Of a stretch of 64,000 bases of DNA, positions 36,978-47,500 are shown piece by piece. The notes under the pieces were generated by a model that was given only the letters and a program-made list of their open reading frames with translations, was not told the origin of the DNA and did not search any database. The first letter of the stretch is position 1. Every line of letters starts with the position of its first letter. This stretch comes from Tritrichomonas foetus (lineage: Eukaryota > Parabasalia > Tritrichomonadida > Tritrichomonadidae): NCBI GenBank assembly GCA_001839685.1, contig MLAK01000927.1, positions 99,552 to 163,551 on the forward strand, written 5' to 3'. Made by a program: the position numbers and the translations under genes.

Positions 36978-39128
36978 TTACAAGGTTTCTTTTTCGTCAA
37001 TGAGAACAGATTTTTCAAGCCATCTTCGATGAATTGTATTGAGTTGAAATCTTTCTTCCTGATCTTCAGATGTCAATGCAAAGAACTGTGCACCTTCTGC
37101 TCCACTAATCACTTTTCTTGCAACATCTCTTGGTGTTGGCTCACCTTTGAGCTCATTATCATATAAAAATTGAGCAGATTCTGTCCATTTTCTTGCAGAA
37201 TCAATTAAAGATTGGCTTAATTGCAAAATATTTGGATCAAAAAATCTATTTAATATCATTAACATATGTGATTTTTTATCGGGATCAGCATTATTCATTT
37301 CTTTCTTAAAGAATTGGATTGCTTTAAATGCGTACGATTGTTCTTTCTGGCAAATATAACAAAAGCTTTCTAAAAGCAATGTTGTTGATTTGGATTCAAC
37401 TTCTTCATCTTTCTTATCATTTTTATTATTTTTCCTAGGTGGTGTGCATAAAGCAGCAACAATTTTTTCAAGGTTTTGATCAGAAATTTCTTTTTTGGCT
37501 CCATTACTGGGATTTTTAAACATAATTTCGTAAAAATTAGGTTCCATAATCGGAAATTTTTGTTGTTCAATCATCATTCGAATGGTATTAATAGATCTTT
37601 GTCCCATTTCATTTTTGGTCCTTTCGAAAAAGTTATTATAAGTAAGATCACTATATTCTTCGATGCCAATATCGCTTACTAAGAAATTACGTATGTTTTC
37701 CTTTTCATTTTCAGTTAAAGGATAAAAGCAGAGATTACAATCAGGTGTATGAATATCAATATAATATAGCGTTGAATTATTTTTTTGGGATTTTCTAAGC
37801 TCTTTAAAACCTAGTTTACTAATTGAAGAATAAGGAATTCGAAATACTGTTGTAAAGTTTTGAGTCAATGTAAAATTGGGCATATAATCCCATTGAAGCA
37901 TGGATAATTTGAATACGAGCATTCCAGGAACAGTTGACGTTTGCTTTTGTTCAAAAACTAATTTAGGGATGTTATTATTACTATGATCAACAAGCCTTTC
38001 TGGAATTGGATCAAATTCTGCATAAATGTTTCGAATAACTGCCACTGTAGAGTCGGAAGTTGGTGAACAAGCAAAAATCCTAGAATCAAAAGAATTTGAT
38101 AAATTATCTACAAAGTTTGGTTCATTAGTTGTAAGAACTTCGATATTTGGGAGATCTTTTTTAAGTATATATGGTGATAAAGTAAAAGGTATTTTGGTAC
38201 GTGGATTCATTTCCATTAATTTGTGAAGTGAAGTGGACGAAAGATCTAAAAAGTAAAAAGGCAGTGATTCAGCAGTTTGTAAATTTTGATTCTTACCATT
38301 CATCTTTGAATAATTCGCTTTTGAATCATTCATTTTAACATTATTCATTTTTTTTCGAATGCTAGATAAAACATCATGTAGTTTTTGATTAATATCTGGC
38401 ATATCTTTTGGATTGATGGCGCTTTTTAGTTCATTAATTGAAGTGAAAATTGCTGATGAATGAAAGGGAGAGAAATTGTTGGATATCACGACTTCGAAAA
38501 AATACTTACCAATTTTCCGAAAAAGTTCATGGAAAAAAATTTCATCAAAATCGTCGTTATTTTTCACATTAAAATAATCTTCCTTGACGCATTTAGTGAA
38601 TCCTATCATATCATTTATCCCAATTGGTTGGAGTGCTTTATTATCAATAAATTCTCTAATAATAGTATCAGTGAAAAAAAAATCTTCACTGTTAAATTCT
38701 GACATGTAAGCAATCTCAAGGAGCATTTTGAAATCGAGAATATCTAAAAATTTTTCTTTGATATGATCACCAAAGTTCCTGATTGTTGTGTGATGGTCAG
38801 TAAAAATATCTGTGACAGAAGCAAGAAAAATAGTATCTAATGGATAACCATAAATGAAATTTTTGTAATTTTCATTTTGGATTAATTCATTGAAGAAGTA
38901 ACGATTCAAAATTGCCAAAATAAAATATATCAATACTTTTTCATTGGAATTTATTCCAAGAAGAGGCTTTGTATTATGAATATTAATAAATTTTTGATAA
39001 AAATCACCCATTTGTATTTTTTTATCTTGGTGAGAATAGTTTTTAAATGCATCTGCTATTAATTCTTTATATTCTGCATTTATATCTTCTTTATCATGCC
39101 GCAAAATTCCATGTATCAAAGTATCCAT
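36978..39128 (-). CDS. Large hypothetical protein, 716 aa, possible GRAM/PH-like region
   Basis: No family is recognised. The N-terminal 260 residues are helical and hydrophobic in periodic fashion (LIYFILAILNRYFFNELIQ, LDFKMLLEIAYMSEF). Residues about 400-500 read as a beta-rich module (PGMLVFKLSMLQWDYMPNF, VFRIPYSSISKLGFKELRK, STLYYIDIHTPDCNLCFYPL) with the feel of a GRAM or PH domain as found in myotubularins, but no phosphatase motif follows. The C-terminus is helical and charged. The convergent RasGEF ends about 150 bases away, and the gene is divergent from the one at 39233 with only 104 bases between start codons. Confidence 0.75.
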   Translation of the reverse strand: MDTLIHGILRHDKEDINAEYKELIADAFKNYSHQDKKIQMGDFYQKFINIHNTKPLLGINSNEKVLIYFILAILNRYFFNELIQNENYKNFIYGYPLDTIFLASVTDIFTDHHTTIRNFGDHIKEKFLDILDFKMLLEIAYMSEFNSEDFFFTDTIIREFIDNKALQPIGINDMIGFTKCVKEDYFNVKNNDDFDEIFFHELFRKIGKYFFEVVISNNFSPFHSSAIFTSINELKSAINPKDMPDINQKLHDVLSSIRKKMNNVKMNDSKANYSKMNGKNQNLQTAESLPFYFLDLSSTSLHKLMEMNPRTKIPFTLSPYILKKDLPNIEVLTTNEPNFVDNLSNSFDSRIFACSPTSDSTVAVIRNIYAEFDPIPERLVDHSNNNIPKLVFEQKQTSTVPGMLVFKLSMLQWDYMPNFTLTQNFTTVFRIPYSSISKLGFKELRKSQKNNSTLYYIDIHTPDCNLCFYPLTENEKENIRNFLVSDIGIEEYSDLTYNNFFERTKNEMGQRSINTIRMMIEQQKFPIMEPNFYEIMFKNPSNGAKKEISDQNLEKIVAALCTPPRKNNKNDKKDEEVESKSTTLLLESFCYICQKEQSYAFKAIQFFKKEMNNADPDKKSHMLMILNRFFDPNILQLSQSLIDSARKWTESAQFLYDNELKGEPTPRDVARKVISGAEGAQFFALTSEDQEERFQLNTIHRRWLEKSVLIDEKETL

Positions 39129-39152
39129 GAATCATTTATTTTTCAATACCTA

Positions 39153-39157
39153 AATGA
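39153..39157 (-). promoter_or_regulatory. Initiator-like TCATT
   Basis: TCATTTAGG on the minus strand, 24 bases before the ATG at 39128. It is one half of a very short divergent promoter. Confidence 0.4.
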
Positions 39158-39225
39158 ACATTCGATAACATATTCAATATATTTGACCGATTATAGATTG
39201 AAAACTATATTTTAAGGAGATATTT

Positions 39226-39230
39226 TCATT
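39226..39230 (+). promoter_or_regulatory. Initiator-like TCATT
   Basis: TTTTCATTTG directly precedes the ATG at 39233, with two bases between the motif and the start. It is the other half of the divergent promoter. Confidence 0.45.
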
Positions 39231-39232
39231 TG

Positions 39233-40687
39233 ATGGAAAACATTATCAGTGGGTATAAATCGATTGAAAAATTACCTAAACAAAATGTAGCCCTTCATAA
39301 TTCTAACATAGATGATGATGTGACTACCCAAACAGAGCGAATTAAAGAAATCTGTCAGAATATGATTAATTCTCTCTGTGAGATTTTCTCCAATGATGAA
39401 TTATATGAAAATGAAAAACCAAAAGCATATGAATTTTTGAATATACTTATTCAAATGCTCATGCTTTCATATGATGACAACACTTCATTTTTTGAATTTT
39501 TATCTGAAGAACTCAAAATCGAAAATTTTGTGTCTTTTCTATCTACTCACATTCATAATGAAGAAGAAGTTGGTATATTTTTACAAATTTTATATCTTTG
39601 TTATATCAAAAAATGTATTTCGCATGGCGAAACTTTTATTCCAAACTTATTATCTATATTTTTCAAAATGGAACCGATATCACCAATTAGAACAATTTCG
39701 TTGTGCTTGATTTTAATCTCTGAGAATATTCAAAATCAGGATTTAGATATTCATGAAGAAGGGTTCTTTTTGCACTTGAAGAAATTTTGTTTCATTAATC
39801 CAGAAATTGATCAAGCTATTTATTATTTTCTTTTAAATCTTTTTCAAAGATTTGCAAACATTAATACTACCATAATTGACTTTGTTATACATTTTAATTC
39901 CAAAATTCCTGATAACAAACTTATTCCAATATCAATCAAACTTATTTCAACCATAGCAAAAAGCAATTCTTCTGAAATACTTGATTGTAATCAGTTTAAA
40001 ATTTTGTATAAAGAGATTTTTCACCTGAATAATTTATTTTTTCAAGGAAAATTGTTGAAGACAGTTTCTAATATGAATCCTCCAGTTTTTGAGATATATT
40101 TTCCTTTTGTTGAAAATTTTATTTATTCAATAATTCAAGATTACACACAATTATTAAGCAATTCTGATGGTTCTTTAACTGATATAATAATCATTAATAT
40201 TTTGCGTGTTATAAACAAATTTTTATTCATTGACTATGAACAAGCTCTGAAATTATTCTTTTCATTAGAAAAATTTAATATTTTTCATTTATTTATTTTA
40301 CTATGTGAAGAATCATCGTTGAAAGTAAAAGTAACAATTTCGTATACATTTTCATGCTTTATTCAGGGTATTGAATCTATTCCCCTTTCTTTACATGAAC
40401 AAGTTAGATCTGATAATATGTACAGAATCTATGCAAGTGTAATCACGAAAATATTAGAAACTGATGATAGTAATATATATTATGTATTATTATGTGCCCT
40501 TCTTTGCAACTTAAAGCAAATATGTGAAACCAATAAAGTTGAAAAATATCGTAATGCTTTACTTGAAAATGGAATCATCGATTTAATTGATGATTTTTAT
40601 GAACGTCATGAAGATCATGATGAATCTCTGTTAGTTGTCTTTCAAGATATTAAAAGACTGCTAGCAATAGATATAGATGAACAATAA
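39233..40687 (+). CDS. Alpha-helical repeat (HEAT/armadillo-like) protein, 484 aa
   Basis: The ATG at 39233 is used; a TTG just upstream in frame is ignored. The whole protein is made of repeated amphipathic helices (AYEFLNILIQMLMLSYD, GIFLQILYLCYIKKC, RTISLCLILISENIQ, QAIYYFLLNLFQRFANI, SVITKILETDDSNIYYVLL) ending in an acidic C-terminus. This is the look of an armadillo or HEAT solenoid such as the divergent importin-like proteins of trichomonads, but it lacks an obvious importin-beta-binding N-terminus or clear consensus repeats. Function unknown; a scaffold or transport-adaptor role would be a guess. Confidence 0.7.
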   Translation: MENIISGYKSIEKLPKQNVALHNSNIDDDVTTQTERIKEICQNMINSLCEIFSNDELYENEKPKAYEFLNILIQMLMLSYDDNTSFFEFLSEELKIENFVSFLSTHIHNEEEVGIFLQILYLCYIKKCISHGETFIPNLLSIFFKMEPISPIRTISLCLILISENIQNQDLDIHEEGFFLHLKKFCFINPEIDQAIYYFLLNLFQRFANINTTIIDFVIHFNSKIPDNKLIPISIKLISTIAKSNSSEILDCNQFKILYKEIFHLNNLFFQGKLLKTVSNMNPPVFEIYFPFVENFIYSIIQDYTQLLSNSDGSLTDIIIINILRVINKFLFIDYEQALKLFFSLEKFNIFHLFILLCEESSLKVKVTISYTFSCFIQGIESIPLSLHEQVRSDNMYRIYASVITKILETDDSNIYYVLLCALLCNLKQICETNKVEKYRNALLENGIIDLIDDFYERHEDHDESLLVVFQDIKRLLAIDIDEQ

Positions 40688-40916
40688 GGCTTCTTATTTT
40701 TGGAATTGGAGCATGTGATGAAGGAATACAATTCTTAAACTTGTTGTGTAGTAAAAGAAAATAATAATAATAAAGAAAAAATTCTCAAAAACGAATATAT
40801 TTTGTATATTTAATATATTAATTGTAATGAGGAGAAAATAATGATTATCCTTTTTATTTATTAAAAGATGAAAATATAATTTATAGATATCTAATGTTGA
40901 TTTGTGCACTTTTCCC

Positions 40917-41393
40917 TTAATCATCCTTGGTAGTGAATATGAAAGGAGCTGCCTGAGAATGTGACACTGGTGATGTCTGATCACCAAGCAAATCCATCGC
41001 TCGGGCTCTCCATAAAACAAATAATAAAAGTGCGAATGCAATTCCAATGAGGGTAATGCGATTTCCAAATAATAAATGATGATTTTTCGATAAAGATGTA
41101 CTGATGGCCATGAGAGAAGTACTGATTAGAGTGAATAAATCAGTAAGTTGCATAAATGCGGGTTTAAATCCAATAGCAGTAGTAATAATTATTGAAAGCG
41201 AGGAAAGTAATGGTGAAAAAGCGAGTGATCTGCCAATTTCATTTGAGATTTTACGTGATTGTTCTTTTCCTTCTTTGCTCGAAAAATTAATTGGTGCTCG
41301 ATCGAAACCTGGAGGTAATGGAACACCTTCACCTTGTTCTGGTTCTTCTTCTGGTTCTGTTTGAAATCCGCCGAGTAAGGATGCGAAATCCAT
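40917..41393 (-). CDS. Small multipass membrane protein, 158 aa
   Basis: The N-terminal 50 residues are acidic and proline-containing (EEEPEQGEGVPLPPGFDRAP). They are followed by about three hydrophobic segments: FSPLLSSLSIIITTAIGF, LFTLISTSLMAISTSL and a strong ITLIGIAFALLLFVLW. The latter is followed by basic residues and a short polar tail. No signal peptide is visible, so the N-terminus is probably cytosolic. No family recognised. It is divergent from the giant gene at 41593 with 199 bases between the start codons. Confidence 0.7.
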   Translation of the reverse strand: MDFASLLGGFQTEPEEEPEQGEGVPLPPGFDRAPINFSSKEGKEQSRKISNEIGRSLAFSPLLSSLSIIITTAIGFKPAFMQLTDLFTLISTSLMAISTSLSKNHHLLFGNRITLIGIAFALLLFVLWRARAMDLLGDQTSPVSHSQAAPFIFTTKDD

Positions 41394-41471
41394 TTTGTTG
41401 AGGAGAAATCTAGAATAGCCTGGTCAATTTCTTTGAATACTTTACAACCCGATCAACTTTTTTAGAAAAAT

Positions 41472-41542
41472 ACTCCAAAATAGCAGTTAACTATAATACT
41501 AATTAACCATTCTAGCCAACTCCAAAATACCGGTTAACTATA
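41472..41542. repeat. 24-bp direct repeat in divergent promoter
   Basis: Two copies, at 41472-41495 and 41519-41542, match at 22 of 24 positions and each end in GTTAACTATA. A third GTTAACTATA-like string follows at about 41549-41558. They lie between the divergent starts at 41393 and 41593. GTTAAC-type sites resemble Myb recognition elements. Confidence 0.75.
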
Positions 41543-41570
41543 TATATGGTTAACTATATTTTATTTCAAT

Positions 41571-41575
41571 TCATT
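41571..41575 (+). promoter_or_regulatory. Initiator-like TCATT
   Basis: TCATTTAAATCG lies 17 bases before the ATG of the giant gene, just after the direct repeats. Confidence 0.45.
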
Positions 41576-41592
41576 TAAATCGTTATTTGAAC

Positions 41593-44500
41593 ATGCTCAA
41601 TGGCGATGATTTTCCTTTATTTTCCGGAATAGGAACCGGTGTTGTTTGCTCAGGCAATGGCCTTGCAAGTTTGATGAAATTTCTTTTAGCAAATTCGTCC
41701 GTCGCTTTTGTTGATCAAAATTTTTTACACCCAATACCAACGCATTTTGGTTTCAACGAAGACGATGAATACTTAGACGATATAGATTCAGAATTTATAA
41801 ACTTAATTTTTTCAAACATGTTAGTTGAATTCCCGAAATCACTTAATGATAAGAAAAATAAAGAATTTTCTAATATTAATGAAGCCATTATCAATAAATA
41901 TATTGTTCCCTCAATTAAGCAAACTCTAGATGAAGATCCTTCAATGCTTCCCATTTTATTTAATCATCTTGATCATTTTGTCGGCAGCATTACAGCAACA
42001 TCAGATGATTGCGATATAGCGTTTTCATCTGGAATTTCCGAAATTCTTTTTGATAGTATAAATCCTGGAAAATTAGACGTTCAAACACTTTCTAATATTT
42101 TAAATTCATGCATAAATTATATCGCACAATTTGGTTCTTCAATAGATTGCTTTCTTCTTGCCAAAACTTGGTTGAAATCTTCCCCACAGCCATTTTTAAA
42201 TTACACATCATTAGAAGAAGAAATTGGTTATCATAAATTTTTTGGCTCAAAAATTGGCAACCAAATAATCGAAAATCGAATGACATTAAAAAAACCACTT
42301 TTTCATTTTTTTAGTAATTTACTTTCTACTAGAATTTGTTTGTGGAGAGGTTATCTTTTCGTTGCAGGATATGACTATGGTGTCACTAAATGTGGAACAG
42401 GCTTTTATGGCACCATTCCAGGAACTTTAATTGCTCGTAATTCATTTTTTAAAAATTTTCACCCAATTTCAATCGGCGTCATTAATGATTTAATCGTTTT
42501 TAAAGGTTCTGATAAATTTGAAACAACTACCTATATTCTTGATATTATGACATTAAATATAATAAATAAAATTGACGTTTTTTCACAAAAAGCCACTTTT
42601 TGTACCTGCAATAATTTATTTTATTTAAATGAATGGGATAAAACAATCAAAGTTTACACATTTGAAAATAATCAATTTCATGAAATTTACACGAAAACTT
42701 TCGATTATGATCTTGATTTCCAGGTTTTTGATGAGTTTACCAATGGCTCAAGTTATTTTCTTTGGGGAGGATCTAAATTTTTGGAGTTAATTTTCAACAC
42801 CCAACAAGTTACAAGTTTTTCACCAGCAGCAGAGAGAAATCGATATGTTTTTGATTCTTGGTCACTTCAATTTTTTCTTATTGATGACCAAGGATTAACA
42901 ATTAAAACAAATATGGAAATATCTAATCGTATTGAAATCCCACAAAATAAAGCTGAAAATCCACTTGATATTATTCATTTTTTTGTTTATTATTACTCAA
43001 ATAAACTATTACAAACACGATTTTGCCATACCCCTGAATTTAATCTTCTTGTTCCGTTAATTGAAATGGTAGATTCAAATATAGAATATCGAAAATATAT
43101 CCCTGTATTACTTGAAGCATCAATTCAATCACTTGAGGCAGGTAATATTTTATCCGAAGACATATTTAATATGTATCTTTCTCATTTAAATGAATTTTAT
43201 AAGGATTTCCCGGCAGTTACTTTAGCATTTTTAGCAACTTTTATTACTAGTGAAAAATCGTTTCGTGAGCCAATTCTCAAAAATGCTGTGAATTTTTCAA
43301 TCTTATTTCCAGCAATTTCTTTAGTTCCATCTCTTAATAAAATCGTTTTAACTCATTTATTGACAAATGAAAAAAGCCTTGAAGCAATTAAACAGTTATT
43401 CATTAATTTTGATCATATATCTCTTGGGTTTTTGAATGTTTTAAGTCAAAGTATAGCTTATCAATTAACATTCGATCTCAAAAAATCAAAAAAATTAGCA
43501 GAGAGTTTAATGAATTTGATTAGTTATTCAGATTCAACATTATTTTATTCTTTTCTTGAAAATTTCTTTTTCCCATTTTCAAAGGCCATGAATATATTAT
43601 ATAGTTCTGCTGACATGCTGATTCGCATATTACCACATTTAAAAACACCAGAAAAATTACAACAAGGTGACTCATTTTATTTATCATCCCAATTAATTTC
43701 AGATATTTCAATCAATTCAGACCGACAAATTAAATTGCCAAAATCCGGAAAATTATTTGATTTAGAATTACCAATAACATCAAAAATTATAATGGATTTT
43801 ATTTTCCCTCATAAAATTAGTTGTGAAAACCTTTATTTATTTGTTTATTCAACTAAATCGCAAAAAGAGCATATTGACTTTCTTCCACCATCTGGCTCAA
43901 AACCAACTGAATACATCAGAGCAATTTATAATGCTTCTTATGCTGCGGTTGATGTGGATGTCACTGAAAATGGCCCAGATGAGCTAACCTATACAGTAAA
44001 TTGTGAAATCCCAATCTTGTCAATTTCCAAAAGTCTAATGGTAATTTCAATATTTCAATTTTATTGGGAAGCTGCAATTATTATAATTGAGTACTTAAAG
44101 CAAGAATCACAAAACGAAAAAGCTCAACAATTATTTGATGTAGTTTTCCAGAACATTCCTAATTTTGATAAAACTCAAAAATTTGCAAATATTGATATAT
44201 CCTTATTAAATACTGAAAGTAATATTAAATTTATTAAAGAGAAATTAGAAACTAAAGATTTCAAACAAAAGTTATTTTATCTGACATCAGCTGTAAAATT
44301 GCCGAATTCATTTCCTTCTAAGATTATTATGAAACACTGGAATCAATTATTTACCCAAACAATGAATATGACTGCTACTATTCAATATCAACAACTTAGA
44401 ATGATAATAGACCATATTGATACAAGTGATTCTTCTTTTCTTGACATTTCTAAAACGTTAATTATGCAAAGACAAAATTATGATGATTATCATTTATTAA

Positions 44501-47500
44501 TAATTATAAATGTAATATTAAAATATCCAACAAATGTTTTAGACCATAAAATAATTATGAAGTTTGTATTTAATTATTTTACAAAATTCTCAAATAATTT
44601 ATATATATCATACTTTGAAAAAATTTTCGAAAAATTTGAAATCAAAATCGATAAAATAGATAATAAAATTAAATCAGCATTAAAAGAAATGAATTCTGGT
44701 GTTGACAACCCATTTTTATTTAGGAAATATTTCCTTTGTTGTCGATTTCTCCGCCGTTTTATGACTAATAACGCATTTAATGATCTTATTCAATTTTTTG
44801 ATAATTGTAATCCATGCTTATTTGGTGCTCTTCTCATTTTATCAGTGAGATATGCCCCAATCACTGTAAATGATTCATTTTATATTGAATCCAAAAATCC
44901 AATTGATTTGAAACTCAATGATTTTAATAGTTTATTATTTGTTTTTGAAACAGAAACAGGAGCACGTCTTTGTCATCCGCCTTACGATTTTCATGCGTAT
45001 TTACCATACATGAATTACTTTAAACATAAATTAGAAGAGCCATTACCAGCACTAAATTCGAATTTAATACATAAAGTGATTGATTTCCTTGATGGTCCAT
45101 ATCATGGATTGGTTGTTGATGCATTATGTGATCTCTCAATTAATTCTACATCATCCTTAAAATTAATACTTCCAACTGTTCTTGAATACGAAAAAATACC
45201 AGAGCCTATAATTGATGGAAAAAAGTTTCGGCATTCAAAAGAATTTTCAATTTTCCTTCGTTCATTCTTTTCTGCTAAACATAAATCTGTAAATGTTGTA
45301 TTTTATGATGAATTAGGCACTAATTTTAAAATTACACTTGATCGGAATGGGAAATATAAATTACTACTCAATGATCAGCATAATCGGGAAATTTGTATTT
45401 GGAGTATTACTGATCATTTTATCGCAAGTGTTTTACCTGGAAATGAGCCCAAAATAATTGATTGCTACTTTGGACTTTCTCCAACTTTCCAGGTTGTTTA
45501 TTTGAAACTCGGAAGCCATTTTTGGGTGAATTCCATTCATTCAACACCGAATATCCAAAATGCAAGAATTGGAATAGTCGGGAATGAAGGTACTTTTGAT
45601 GTAAAAGTTATAGATACAGTACCAGATATTTTGGTTCCAACAGTAAATCCTTCATATGTCTTAGTTGATAATTCTATTAAAACGTTTGAAAAATTTTCTA
45701 AAAAGGCTAAAAAATTGGATGGTGAAATTGTCTTCATGCCTTTTATTAAAAATGAAGGTCAAAAGTTTTATATGGAGGTGACACACAATTGTAAATCAAT
45801 TTCGGTAAAACTTACCCCTTCATTTGTTTCTAATTCTGTATTTTATCACTTTGAAATACCTTCTCTTGAACAGGCAACAACATTCGGAATCTTAATTGAC
45901 TTTTCATGCTCTTCAGTTTGTGTACATATAAATTCAGTTTTGCCGGAATCCATTAGATATTTTCCAAAAATTCCATTTGTTTGTTTGTCTCTTAATCATA
46001 GTGAAGCAAGAACACTAGATTTCAATTTTGGTGAAAAGCCATATATTCGAATAGATAGTGATTTTACTTTTCCATCAATTGAAGAAATGAAGTTCGTTGA
46101 CTATTTCCCAAAAATAAACGAAAGCCCAGAAAAATTTCAATCATATCATTTTTCACCTGCGATTGACTGTCCATTTAGACCATCTGGTCTTACTTTTCCA
46201 ATTGAAATCGGAAGACCTGCATTTTTAAATGTTGATTCTAAACCACATATTGGAATGATAAAGCAAAATTCTTTTGAGTCATCAACTCTTCCAAAATTAC
46301 CAGACGAATTTAATAAATTGTCCCTTTGGTCGACACCTTTTGATACATGTGAAAATGTTGAAATTGCAACAATTCATTCGCTCTTCTTTATTAGAGATAG
46401 AGTAGATCAGCAATATGATATATCGTTTAATAGAATTGCTAAAAATGCAATTAATATTTATGATGGAAACTTTTGTAACCCACATAATATAACACTAAGA
46501 AATTATATGTTTACAATTCAACATCAAGCTGAAACAATGATTCATATCTTATCCTCAAAGGAGTTTATTAATTGGGAATCATTTCATGAATATTTTATAA
46601 AATCGGTCAATATTCTTGCAACATTAGACTTAAGAACTGATACTCCATTTTCTGCATTAATGTTTGAAAAAATCAAGAGTAATCCTAATTTTGTTACATA
46701 TTATCTTATACAATCAAGATTAATGTTTACAACAATTGATAAACAATTTTTAAAGACTGCAAAATTTAGGTCAATACATGCAAACAGTGTTGGAAACTTT
46801 GAACGAATATCTGATCTTGAATGTGATTTAATATTCATTCGTCCAACAAAATTAGCTTTTATTAATTCAGAAATCACTTTAATTGATCGAAACCAAAATT
46901 CAGTTAGCTTTACAAAAAATCCATCAACGAAATTAGTTACTTTTATGCGAAGTGAGTTTATTTTTGACACTATTCATAATTATGATGTTATTATGTGTTA
47001 TTTCATTCCTATTGACTTCAAAAACCCTCACTATGATATCGGCTATGCATTTCCAATTCATTTCATTAACCATGTTGTTGAATTAATAAAAGAAACAAAA
47101 GATCGAGAATTAGCGAAGAAACTACATGATTACTTTTTGCATCCTGTTTGGGAGTACTTTATGGAAAATGGGGAAGTTCCATTTGATGAATTTTTTGCAG
47201 GATGGCTCAGTGTAATTCTAACAACTAATAACGTTTTTGATTTATCTTCCATTCATTCTTATTATAAATCTTTTAAAAATGAAAATGTTTTAATTGAATC
47301 AAATTACAATACATTGGTTGCTGTTTCCATTGTCTTAATTGCTTCTAGCTATTGTTATTTCTTATCATCTTCTTCTGATAATTCTGTTAATATAAATAAT
47401 GAGAATACTAGCCAACAACGGGAAAAACTTTTTAAGTTTTTCCAACCAGATGTAAATAATTCATTTTATCATGAATTTAAATTAGCAGTTGCTGCTGATT

